Positions 34,578 through 45,100 of a stretch of 64,000 nucleotides of DNA are shown here, piece after piece. Within the stretch, counting starts at the first letter, position 1. Each line of letters begins with the position of its first letter. The stretch covers positions 744,001 to 808,000 of the forward strand of contig OW051496.1 of NCBI GenBank assembly GCA_932521035.1, in the 5' to 3' direction. The stretch comes from Oscheius dolichura (Eukaryota; Nematoda; Chromadorea; Rhabditida; Rhabditidae). Below the pieces are notes generated by a model that ran no database searches, was not told the origin of the DNA, and was given only the letters and a program-made list of their open reading frames with translations. Both the position numbers and the translations under genes were made by a program.

Positions 34578-34790
34578 CCATGTTTCCTCCACATTTTTCC
34601 CTTGTTCACCCTGTTCTATACATTTTCTGACTGTTCATCCATGTTTCCTCCACATTTTTCCCTTGTTCACCCTGTTCTATACATTTTCTGACTGTTCATC
34701 CATGTTTCCTCCACATTTTTCCCTTGTTCATCCTGTTCCATACATTTTCTGACTGTTCATCCATGTTTTCTCTGAACTCATTGTCCGAGC
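34578..34790. repeat. Tandem repeat, 61-bp unit, about 3.5 copies
   Basis: Units beginning CCATGTTTCCTCCACATTTT start at 34578, 34639, 34700 and (partial) 34761 and are nearly identical, indicating recent expansion. Nothing else is seen between 34324 and 34945. Confidence 0.95.
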
Positions 34791-34944
34791 TTGTGTTTAA
34801 TTCTACCGATTGAGTTTCTCGGCATTTTCTTTTTGTCCTCTCAAAATATTGCTTTCCAATATAAGACGGATTGATTTTTTAAATGTTTATTAACAATTTT
34901 AACGAGTAGTTGCGCATACAAAATTGTTTTGTCTACAGTTTTCA

Positions 34945-36859
34945 TCAAGTAGCGGCAATCATGCACAAAAGGTCATACAGAGAAGCATCACACAGATAGT
35001 TGTACCAGCGACCAGGCTGGCTTAAAGCTGAATTCATCTAAAACATAGCGGTCTTCTTCTAGATTTTTATATTTTTTACCATCATGCAATTATAACCAGC
35101 CGCTGGATTCGAATTCCAATTCTCATAGGGGCCGTACTAAAGGATATTCCATAACAATGAATGAAAGGAGACGTTACCATAGTTCCATCAGTCCAATACC
35201 ATGTGCCTAGCGCCCCTGTCGGTGAATAACCACCCATGAAAACAAGGTAAGTCGCACCAGCAATGATACCTAGGAAGGAAATTCTTCTAAATTAAGTTCG
35301 ACTAAATTGTTTCTAAATATATCGACAAATGATTCCAAATGTTCCTTCTAAGAACCGCTTTCTTCTTTAAAATCTAGGTGTAGCAGGGTATTTGGTCGCG
35401 GTGGTTTTCTCTTTTTGTACATTCCTGTCAAGCCACGCTGGCACCTTGAGTTTGAGTTCCTCTTTTCAAGATAGTGATTAATAGTTTTGCTCCATTTGCA
35501 TGGCCATAAAACCCAGACGCATTGATAAAATTAGTCGCCGTTCAAAAAAAAATGAAACCTACTGGCGATAAAAGCATTTTCATCCGCATTATGAATGGAA
35601 GCCAATGTTGCACCAGCCACCTGAGCATCACACTTTGCATTATCCACCGTTCCGCTTGATGCTGGTACAACCAGATAGCAGAAATTGATGGCTGGATTGT
35701 GTACCCACGCGGTAGAAGGACACGCTGAAATAGGCTATTTTCAAACGCTTGGATTGTTTTGTTTGAAAGGTATTTTGGGGACGGCCAAGCTCCGGCCGAA
35801 ACTGTTGTGGAAACGACCCAAAAGCGCTCATGGTCGTTTCGAAAATGACCGAAACAAAAACGACCCGTTTCGGACGAATTTTTCTGCAATTTTGAGTGAC
35901 GTTGTAAAATTCCACCAATATTGCGAAAATGCTCTATTGGTGGAATTTATACGTTATTCTTCATCTTTCTGATGTTCTTTTACTAGAAGAGTGTCTCTCG
36001 GATCTGGTTCGGATCAATCCGATCAATCCGATCCGGATCCGGTCGTTTTTCGGATCGATACCGGATGATCCGCACAGCCCTGATAGATACTAAAGCTTGT
36101 GCCAAAAAAGTAGCCATATAGTCCGTTTCCAACGGATATGTCACGAGTTCAAATTTCGCGGCGCATCTCCGTTGCGAGACCAAGTCGGAAGAAGGCTGGT
36201 CTCACAGCGGAGGCGCGACAGACCTTTAAATCCCGTGACATATCCGTTGGAAATAGACTATACCACGAGGAGAAATGGACACTCCCACAAAACTCCCGAA
36301 AGGAGCAAATGTCGAGAGTTCCACGAGTTTGTACTTTAATATATTTCGTATAATTGGCAAAAAAATTGTGCAGCAACTGTTAGAGAATCACGCATTTCAA
36401 AGAAAAGAAAAAAGCCGCATTTGTTTGGTGTTATGGTTTCTTCATTTTTGTTATGGTTTCTTCATTTTTGTTATGGTTTCTTCAGTTTCTTACGGTAAGA
36501 TGTCGTGGTCGTGGTCGTGGTCGTAGTAGTGGTCGTGGTGGTCGTCTCAATGGCTAAATTTCCGATTGAATTAAGAATAACAAATATTTTTAGTCGAATC
36601 GGGGAACCTGTTTCTACTTCCCGGTTCGAATCAATCCTGACTTTTGTAAAGGAACAAAATATGGAAACTGACCTGTAGTTGTGGGAGGAATTGACGTGGT
36701 TGTTGGGATAAGAAGATCAAGGAAATCCGGGTCGTCGTCAGCTGAAAATGTATACAGAATCTTACGGTAGTCGGCCAGTAACTGACACCATTCGGTTGGA
36801 ATACAGCCAAAAGTAAAAGGGAAAAGAAGAATAGGCAGGAGGAGAAAAGATAGCGCCAT
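34945..36859 (-). CDS. C-type lectin with signal peptide and Thr linker, 216 aa
   Basis: Exons 36859-36673, 36553-36494, 35724-35563, 35269-35178, 35136-35080 and 35037-34945 join in phase. The signal peptide is MALSFLLLPILLFPFTFG, then CIPT. An acidic DDDPDFLDLL stretch and a run of about 14 threonines precede the lectin domain. That domain reads ACPSTAWVHNPAINFCY, ATLASIHNADENAFI, WYWTDGT, YENWN and a final YNYLCD. Classical sugar-binding EPN/QPD and WND are not clear. Within exon 1 the position of the relatives' first intron holds only a 24-nt remnant (GTAAGA...TTTTCAG) that stays open if unspliced. A 0.1-kb MITE and simple repeats fill the intron before the lectin domain. Confidence 0.8.
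36116..36262. mobile_element. Small MITE in the lectin gene intron
   Basis: The arms ATAGTCCGTTTCCAACGGAT and the complement near 36235-36262 enclose a second palindrome (CGCGGCGCATCTCCG against CAGCGGAGGCGCGAC). A related copy lies at 53156-53290. Confidence 0.75.
36431..36490. repeat. 20-bp tandem repeat next to the Thr-linker exon
   Basis: TTATGGTTTCTTCATTTTTG starts at 36431 and 36451, with a third variant copy at 36471. It lies in the intron just after (in gene direction) the trinucleotide run encoding threonines. Confidence 0.9.
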
Positions 36860-38370
36860 ATTTCCAACACTGACAACGAGAAATGGACGATCCCCAACCT
36901 TCCCGTATCAAGTTTAAGGCAGCCAGAAAAAAAAATTTAACTACGCGCAAAGATCCGCCATCAGGGGACATGACGGAAGGACGCGCGACCGAAACCAGCT
37001 AGTGGAAACCAGGAGTATCTTATTATCAACAGAACTGTTCCATTTTTTCTTCCAATTGACCCCTCTTGAAGGCATGGTCACCTCTCTGACCCGGATAAAT
37101 CGCGCTGGCCCCGTCCTTCTCCTCTTTCGCAATATTGTTTGTGTGCGTTTCGGTGAGGATACAAAGAGGGTCGCTGCCCTCCGTCTCTGGTTGTTATCTT
37201 TGCTTTTGCATATCACCCACAGCCATTCCTGTGGTCATCACCTGGTGAGCTCACCAACCCCTCACCAACCTCACCTGGTGAGCTCACCAAATCTAGAAAA
37301 ACTCACCAGATCTAGAAAATCAAATTTCTTTGATTTTGATGATTCTTCATCTTATTTCTATTATTTTTCGATCGTGCTTTTAGCTTTTTTGCTAATTTCA
37401 ACTACTAGCAATATCTAGAGATCATGGGGAATCCGATGCTGTAACTTTTATTTCATAAGGATGAATGCCAGAAAAGTTATAAGCAAAAGTATGACAAAAG
37501 TGAATTTTTTCAAATGCAAAAAATCAAACTTGCGATACATCCACTAGGTTCTTAAAAGTCGCTGCTACTGTTCGATAGTAGATTTTATTTATTTCTTATA
37601 TTTTTATGATTACTATTTATATATTTTCGGGTCAGAAAAATATGGGGGAAAAGATAGAATAGGTTATAACGCTTGAGATGTAAGAAAACTAAAGATATTT
37701 TTATAAGAAAGTGATTTGTATACCTTATTCATGGTGTTGATCTCTCAAATCAATTCATGTGTTGTTATTTCTAATATTTTCGTTGTTTATCATGTTTAAA
37801 TAAGCCTAGGATTATACTAGAACAAAAATGTACGCTACAATTACTGCGTTCCGCGAACTGTTTTTATTCATTCTAACAACTTTCTAACGTTCGTTTTCAT
37901 CAATTTTCCTCCCCAATTCTGTTATTTATCCTCCATTTTTAGAGAAAAATGGCTTTAATCCACCGTTTCGGACATGTCGCACCCCCCAAAAAGCGCTTTT
38001 GAGACCGTGGACCTAATGTCGCGCCCCGTAGACCTAGTGTCACACTGTGTCTAGCGTAAAGAACGCGGTGATTTATCTTTATTTTTTGCTTTTTTTGTGG
38101 CAAGGAACACATAAACCGTAAGTGTGGAGTAAATCGCGCTATGGTTTTCTCTTGCTGCCATAGGTAGAGATGATGCGATATTTATTTATTGCTTTCATAA
38201 TATGATTGTGTTAGAAATCCATGAGGAAGAATACTCATTATGCCCATTATGTTTAATGTAATTATCATTATAGACTGCAAAGGATGACTTCAGGAGCTGT
38301 CTTGTAAATTCCTTTCCACCATTTTTCTTCATTATTTCCATTATAAGAATACCATCTACAATAAGAGTGT
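36860..38370. other. Gene-free stretch with a palindromic CACC repeat
   Basis: At 37225-37310 the segment TCACCTGGTGAGCTCACCAA occurs twice, with extra CTCACCAA pieces; each contains the palindrome TTGGTGAGCTCACCAA or part of it. The rest is AT-rich with no supported exons. Confidence 0.5.
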
Positions 38371-38661
38371 TTGAATATTAACAGATTTACCAGAGCCCAA
38401 GTAGTCCTCTATGTAGGCATCACAAAGTTGTTCTTTGCGCGGATGGGGCAAGTATCTGTTCCACGGCATAAGTCAGGTTGTTCCTGGTATGGAACAGCTC
38501 CAGTATGTTTTGGAACGTGCCCAGAAGGCTGGAAAGAAACGAGGAGGGAACGAAGCCTCAATCGGCCACTCCAAGTTTTTGTAGGAAATTTCAAGCGACC
38601 TGATCCTCGCTTCGGAGACCCCTGCTACTTCTTCTTATCAAAAGCTCTGTGCTGCAAGTAG
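38371..38661 (+). pseudogene. Fragment of a secreted cysteine-rich protein
   Basis: An open stretch contains SGCSWYGTAPVCFGTCPEGW, then GDPCYFF and CC at the end. Nematode secreted proteins with a C.W.GTAP.C...CP pattern exist, and I place it there tentatively. No signal-peptide exon is visible and the 3' side runs into an unrelated kinase exon, so this is probably a displaced fragment. Confidence 0.45.
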
Positions 38662-38764
38662 GTTAAAGTTTAGGATGATTTTATTTAGTATATCATTTAG
38701 ACCAAACAAAGAAGATGAGACCTGGACTACATTTCTTTTTCCTAACTACAAAATGGTATTTTTC

Positions 38765-39150
38765 AGTTTGAATGAGAAGTCCAACACCTTCTGCGGCAGT
38801 CGTGCCTACGTAGCGCCGGAGATTGTCCTCTCCAAGTCGTATTACGGCCGTCCGGCTGATGTTTGGAGTGTCGGCATCATTATGTACGTCTCCACCACTG
38901 GCCACTTCCCGTTTGATGATCGAAATCAGGAGAAGATGATCAAGGATCAACTCGGCCACAAGGTCAAATTCTCCTCCAAGTGGCAAGGCAGCCGCGAGCT
39001 GAAGTCTATCGTCCTCGAAGTGCTGCATCCGATGCCGAAGCAGCGGCCCAGCTATGACGCCCTGCTGCGTCACGACTTTCTCCGGCAGACTTCGTCTCAA
39101 ATGAGAGTCACCGTAGGACCTCGTTCTCCCTGTGAAAAGAAGATAATTTT
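38765..39150 (+). pseudogene. C-terminal half of a TSSK-like protein kinase
   Basis: The exon follows an ATTTTTCAG acceptor and encodes NTFCGSRAYVAPEIVL, GRPADVWSVGIIMYV, GHFPFDD and a last-lobe KQRPSYDALLRHDF. Testis-specific serine kinases (TSSK) have this CGS-AY-APE segment and PFDD. The N-lobe, the HRD loop and DFG are missing, and the upstream sequence belongs to another family, so it cannot be an active kinase. It is immediately followed by the copied collagen promoter, suggesting that this kinase is the original left neighbour of the collagen gene outside the window. Confidence 0.7.
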
Positions 39151-39249
39151 TAGGGTTCTGACGAGAAGACTTGAGAAGATGAAGAAGATTCCCCCGGCCA
39201 ATAATATCAACTCGAGATCTAAAAATAAACGTGAGATCAATCCTCACTG

Positions 39250-39541
39250 TAATGTAATTAATTTCCTCGAATTATTAATGTTTTCCCAGTTTATTTTATT
39301 AGAAAAATCGTCTCGAGCAATGAAACATCCAATTCTTTCTTCAAGTCGGAGAGAACACCGAACAACTTTTTCAACAGTTTTCCCGGCGCAGTTCCCGGGG
39401 ACGGGCGTCAGCTTGCTTGAACTAGCCCTTGTCCAGTCTCTTTTTGTTCGTTTTCTTCTAGATAAAAGGCCGCTCCCTATCGCTTCTAGCCATCCGCCTT
39501 CTTTTCTGAAAAATGTCTCTAACTGTGGGGGCCACCTCAGC
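39250..39541 (+). repeat. Copied collagen 5' region, right copy of the duplication
   Basis: It matches 1-298 nearly base for base, including the TAGATAAAAGGCCGC segment and the start codon. The copy ends a few codons after the ATG. Confidence 0.9.
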
Positions 39542-39778
39542 CGCTGCGCATACAACAAGTAAAGAGCCACTCAAGGTCGATTACTTGTGTGGCTGGCTTG
39601 AATGCGACGTATGTTTTTTAGAAGAAGCACATTTCATTTTATTTCTCAGAGAAATGTGTACAAAATCGTCGGATTTCAATGCAGGGAATTACGGGCTGTC
39701 GAAGGAACTCGTCGGGGAATCGCCGAAAACGGTCTTATTCGGTGGGAAAACGAAGATTGGTATAAAATGTCCGATTAA
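39513..39778 (+). CDS. Chimeric two-exon reading frame under a copied collagen promoter, 74 aa
   Basis: Exons 39513-39608 and 39650-39778 join in phase 0 with good GTATGT and TTTCTCAG splice sites. The first 12 residues ([12 protein letters not shown]) are from the collagen; the rest (LKVDYLCGWLECD, then VYKIVGFQCRELRAVEG and ENEDWYKMSD) is unrelated and not recognised. The hydrophobic collagen leader is cut, so the product would lack its secretion signal. The intact frame could be chance or a young gene; expression would probably follow the collagen pattern. Confidence 0.5.
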
Positions 39779-40264
39779 TTCCATTTCTATTGAATGTGTT
39801 GTAATAAATGCTTTGTAATGTTTGATTCTTTGATCGTTATTTTGTTTTGTCAAATCTTATCTTGAACTGTTCACTTTTTCTTTTTATATATCTAATAGAA
39901 TTTACAGGAACCAAATCGAATATGAGCGTTCACTTTTCTATAATAAAAGGCGTTATGTGACCGACGCTTTTTTTTGAGTTTGGGAGTGGAGACTAGGTAG
40001 TGAGGAGGAATGGAGCTTTTACTTACAATGGAGGGATTACTTTCAAGAAATGCTGTAAATCAGTAAATTTCAATGATTCAATGAAGTAGGACTATTATTG
40101 GGGGAATATTGTAAGCCAATTGTAAAAGATGAAGGGCATGTGCTTTCTGCTCCTAAATGTTTCGCCCAATCGAATATAATAAGAAGTTGATTCTTCTTTG
40201 ATTTCATCAGCTTTATTTCTCCAGCTAACTGTTACGATTCCCATATCCCTGGATGTCTTCCCCC
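39779..40264. other. Gene-free stretch
   Basis: I see no exon or repeat family between the chimeric frame and the cystatin-like exons. Confidence 0.5.
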
Positions 40265-40595
40265 CTATCCACATCTCGAATCATCTCCATCCATTGGATG
40301 GTATCCCTCGGAGATGGCGTCGGCTCTATCCATGCTCTGATTCTCCACAGGTGTCGTGAAGAATTTTCCTACATTTTTTTTGTTTTATACGTCTTTATGA
40401 AACCTACATTAAATCCCGCCTCGCCATATAAGGCTTCAAATTCATACATAGTTCCATTTCCCTGGCGTTGCTTAGCGTTCAGGGTCTTAATTTCTTGGAT
40501 AAATTAATGCTCTGGTTAAAACTTACTTTCAAGGGGTACAAGATTGGATGACGTTGTCTTTTGTTCAGCCGCTGCACTGCTTTCCATGCGAGGCG
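40265..40595 (-). CDS. Cystatin-like gene part
   Basis: A first exon (40595-40527) encodes RLAWKAVQRLNKRQRHPILYPLK, matching in position the LN exon of the plus-strand cystatin pieces. The next exon encodes KTLNAKQRQGNGTMYEFEAL, where QRQGNG stands at the Q-x-V-x-G protease-binding loop. A last short exon ends SRCG. One junction does not resolve cleanly and no signal peptide is found. The gene may be incomplete or have degraded; protease-inhibitor function is inferred from the family only. Confidence 0.5.
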
Positions 40596-41293
40596 CTGAA
40601 AATAATCTGTATAAAGTTTACTGTAAGTAGTAAACAGCGCCTATTGTCACAGCTCGCAGATTTTAGTGAGAAAATTACTTCCTGATCAGTATTTTTTTCT
40701 GTATCGAATGAGCCCAAGAACACCAAAAATGAATATCTAAATAAGGCTGCCAGACGTCGACAAAGTTGGATACCGTAATTTGAAGAACAAAAAGCCCGGC
40801 CGTTTGCTGTTTACGCACTGTTTCTGTCCAACTCTTCACTTTCGAGAACTTCATGATATTCTTTAAGCATTTCTTTCTCAAAACTGCGACATCCGATTTT
40901 TTTATTGTTTACGGCAATCAATTAGGCACTTTATGGGGACCATGTGTTGTAGCAGGGCGCGTGAACTGTGGCGGTTACAAAAGAGCCACAGCTACACGGC
41001 GTGTGAACTGTGGCCCTTTTGGTCAATTGTAGAGAAATGCGTAAACAACGAACCATTAATATTAGGTAGTTTTTCTCGTCAAATTCACTCCAAGGCCCAA
41101 AATCTTCTTCCATTTTCTGAAAGAAAGTAATGAGATACAGAAAAAAAGACTGAAAGTGAAAGAAAAGAAAATAAACAATATCAGCTGATTGCTCCCGGTA
41201 AATTGTGCGTGCATGCTGTTTACGCGGATGATTCCGTTGGTGTTAATCTTTTCTACACAAAGTTCATTCTTTATTTTCAATTCAATCGTTTTT

Positions 41294-41463
41294 AGATCAA
41301 AACAACGCTTGGCTGGGAATGGCGAAGAATGGAAAAGGAATGGCTGAAGCCTGTTCCCATTCGGGAAAGCACTGAATGGGATTTTAGTCTCATGCTTCCA
41401 CATCCTCCGAAAGATCCGCAAATGGTGAAAGATTTTAGAACACCAAATGTGGATACTCTTTAG
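41294..41463 (+). pseudogene. Terminal exon of an unrecognised protein
   Basis: After a TTTTTAG acceptor an open exon reads GWEWRRMEKEWLKPVPI, then LMLPHPPKDPQMVKDFRTP and a stop. The other duplication copy keeps only its second half. No upstream exon could be assigned with confidence. Confidence 0.35.
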
Positions 41464-41491
41464 GGTTTCTTTTACCGTTTTCTCATTTTAG

Positions 41492-41697
41492 GAGGTAATT
41501 TGGAAATGTATTAGGAGGCTGAATAAAGAAGCGGACCGAAGCGGGCCGTATCACTGGATGCCGGTGAAGGTTTGTGCCTAAAAATAACCTTTTTCTAGTA
41601 CAAATATTTTTATTTGTAGATGTTGAAAATCGAGCGGTTCTTGGTTGCAGGGATGGTTTACAAAATACGAGTGGTTTTGGCGGAATCTACAACGAGA
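41492..41697 (+). pseudogene. Cystatin-like exons, truncated (copy 2)
   Basis: The same two exons as at 30892-31097 (41492-41569 and 41620-41697), with an N-to-D change in the first. The third exon is again missing; the sequence after the break differs from copy 1. Confidence 0.6.
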
Positions 41698-41859
41698 AAG
41701 AAGGTGGGTGGGGTGAATCCAAAACTTGTTGTGGCTCTTTTGGAACCGCCACAGTTCGTCGTATCGCTGTGGCTCTTTCGCTGTGGTTTTCAAAAATTCC
41801 CGAAAACCATAATTCGAATGCCTTCCTGTTCTGCTTCGTAACCGATCCTTTCTCTTCAG

Positions 41860-42060
41860 GACATGGGCGCACGTGATTTTGGCCTTGCTATCAACCCTCA
41901 AGTCCGAGAAGGAGCTAATAGAAAAGTATATGAAATGAAAGCCTGGTGTCAAATTGGAGGAGCTATAAAAATTAACGATTTTGGGAGGTTGAGAGATGTT
42001 CACCCAGAGGAAACGTTTCCTAGTGGCTACGAGGTCGTCCCTCCGGGGCGAATATGTTGA
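41860..42060 (+). CDS. Terminal exon of an unknown protein, possibly FYRN-like
   Basis: It follows a TCTTCAG acceptor and ends at a stop. The end FGRLRDVHPEETFPSGYEVV resembles the FYRN motif (short G-L/I stretch, then F/YP-GY), found in chromatin proteins. The match is short and the FYRC half is absent, so I rate it weak. No other exon of this gene was found. Confidence 0.3.
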   Translation, partial: DMGARDFGLAINPQVREGANRKVYEMKAWCQIGGAIKINDFGRLRDVHPEETFPSGYEVVPPGRIC

Positions 42061-42162
42061 TGGATAGCCAACACATTTACCTGCCTGTATTTTCTTTGTC
42101 ATACTCTGTCCATAAATGAATATATATTCTACCCTACTAATGTAGAGATAGATAGATTGTGT

Positions 42163-45100
42163 TTATTCAAAAAGAGACGTTACATTATCACCGAAATCTT
42201 CCAAACTCTTCGCTGTACTTTCTCCAAATTGGACCAAAATGAGAAAGTAGGTGAAAATCGCCGAGAAGAGCTGGAAAATGGGTCTTTTATAACGTTTCGA
42301 GGCTAAAAAACTCACACTGATGAGGATTTTCCTGTTCATGCTGAAGTAATTACTAGCAGAGAGGGTCAGCTTCGCGGAATGGATTTGAAACACCAGCAGA
42401 GTCATTTGGGACTGAAGTTACGGGTAAAAATATTCTGAGTATTGATATTTTTTTGGGTTTTGACTGGGCTACTAAAATTAATTAAAGGGAGCTACCGGCA
42501 GTAAAAAAAATTGTTGATTTCGTTGATTAACTTTTTGTCGCGGGCAGCTTTTTCGTTAGCGTCATTTTTCTGAGAAAATCGTTTCGCCGACAAATCTTTT
42601 TATTTCTTTGCTTGTACATGTTTTCTTTTCATTCTTTTTGTTGTAAAAATATCTACATTTGATAACGCTTCTTTTGCAGTATCACTAAGCATGTGGCATT
42701 CATTACAAGTTGCAAAATTTACACCGCAACGCAGCAAACGAATCTAAAATGAAATTTGATGTGTTTCTTTTGATTTTCGTATTGCTTTTGCTTCTTCTAC
42801 TTGTTTTTAGAACATATACTAGCATGTTAGCAACATATTACAACTGTTACAGAAAGAAAATTGAGAAAAAATGAGCCAAATTAACATATTGCAAATCGCT
42901 TTCGAATTTAGCCATTATTTCTTTTTCATTATTTGTTGTGTTGCTCTCTCTTACTGTTTTGCCATTTCCATTTTGTTTCCTATTATTTCTAATTGATAAT
43001 ACATTGTTTTTAGATGCAAGAATTATAAAATGGAGGAGTGGATTGAGCAGCAAGAGCTCTCCACAGGACTTTAGACGAAACTTTTTTTCAGGTAAGCTTG
43101 TTTTTAATGAATATCTTTATTTTTAGATATTGTAATTATTATTATATGCCTTTTTTATGGCTTCTACAGCTTTTTTATATGTTGAATTACCTCAAATAGA
43201 GGCGGACCTCTGCGCAAATTTTTTTTGCGAAAAAGACTTGTAAATGTTTTGCTATTTTTTTCCCTCGATGTTTTTTATATTTCTTTTGCAGGATAACCTT
43301 GTATTTGGTCAGGAGAACGACTTGGAGTATTTTTCAGGTCAGTTTATTTGTTAAAAGTCTTTATTTGGTTATGTTGTTTTCAGAATCAAGCGCAAGATGG
43401 AAAGAAGTCAACGGCCATCTAAGAGACCTCTTCTTCACATTTGTACTGTTTATTGTGATGTTTTTAATAAATATAGCACTAAAAATCGTTGAGAAATGTG
43501 AAAAAAAGAAGGAACAATGGATGAAATAGATGAAATCCAAGGTTATGCAATGCGCCGCCGCCGCACCCGTAAAATGTCGGCAGACGTACTGTAGGCGCGA
43601 AATCTACTGCCGGTAGCTCCCTTTAAGGAAAGAGCCACAATGATCGAAAGTTATATTTGCCAGCGTGACAGCCACAGTAAGAGTGACGGAAAATTGGCTG
43701 TCAGCATGTTTCTTCTAATTGTGAACTGTGGCGCCGTTTCAATACCGAGATTTCATATTTTTTAAGTTTTGAAAAGATTATAAAAATTATTTAGCGAAAG
43801 AGCCACAATAGTGCAAAGACTGGTGTTTTACAATAGTGCAAGCCACAGCCGGACAGCCACAGTTACACAGCAAAGCGATATATTTCCCCCCATATTGCAT
43901 TCTGCGTGTGAACTGTGGCTGTCTTTTCTATCAAAGAATAAACTCACCACTACTAGAAGATCCCTTTCTTCGCAAAGCGCCTCATGGTACATTTTGAAAG
44001 AAGCAGCCAGTAATTTTTCACCCTAAAACAGTAAAATTATCAAAAATAAAAACAAAACCATTGTATAAATACAGAAATTGAAACCTACATCCTCGTGGAT
44101 CATAAAGGCCGGCACACTCATCATTAGCAACGCGGCGAGAGTTGTTAGAATCCACATAACGAGAGACATATGAAGAGCCCAGTTGTCTTGAGACTGTTAC
44201 CGTAACCTTTACCAGAAAAGTAGTAACATACACTAATATTTTTGAGGATCAAATAGCCTAGAAAACAGATAGCCGGGATGGCACAGCCATAACTGAAGAA
44301 CAGGACAAAGGAGAAATTCTCCTCCAGCATGGTCTTGGCACTCAGGATTTCTTGATGATGGACCTGGACATCACGGATTCGACGCAGGGATTCTTCCGGA
44401 AGGGGACAACTGAAAAAATGTTGAATATTTCAAGACTAATTGCCGTTAGATGCTAATCAGATATTTAGCGGGGAATTGAAACATTTTGACCTGGATTTTC
44501 TATTCACGGACTGGGTATGAAAAGCTTTCTGAAGCGGATCACTAGCATCTCTGATGCTCCGCGGCAATTTATCCAGAGAATGAAACATGTCCTTTCAGCA
44601 ACCTTTGACGGTATCTCAAACCTATTTAGAGACCAAATGAAACCTTTTTTAACCACGCAACTATTCTTTCGATGTCAATTTAAAATGTTTGCGTCAAGTA
44701 CACGGGGGAGATTGTCACCAGAGGCAAATCACGGGTATTTATCGAGCAATTGAAACATTTTGCTTATTAGTTTGACCCAGAAGTAGGGCCTAAAGTTTCT
44801 TTTGGATTTTCTCGATGAGACTACTCGACGAGAGGAGAGCATCCTCTTATCGTTGCCTGCATGATGCAAAAGTTTGTTACTTCGCTAGGATATTTACAGC
44901 TGAATTGAAATAATTTTTGACTTTTTCTAATAAAAGAGCAGCATATCTTTCTAGGGAGAACTGCTCTATTTATGGTAGTAATATCACGGAAAACCATCTT
45001 ACTACCCTGTTCTGCACGCTGTGATTATTTAGGTATAGACTAAAACATTTAACTAGCTTTTCCAAGGGAAAAGTCCCTATGGCAGTGACGGAAGACCGGT

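Larger units (their letters stand above)
41100..41697 (+). repeat. Segmental duplication, copy 2 (see 30673-31097)
   Basis: Blocks 41100-41183 and 41390-41697 match the copy at 30.7-31.1 kb, with about 200 bp of extra sequence between them. Confidence 0.9.

Noticed and set aside
34578-34790. CRISPR-like array
   Set aside because: Units are contiguous 61-bp tandem copies without spacers, in a eukaryotic setting.
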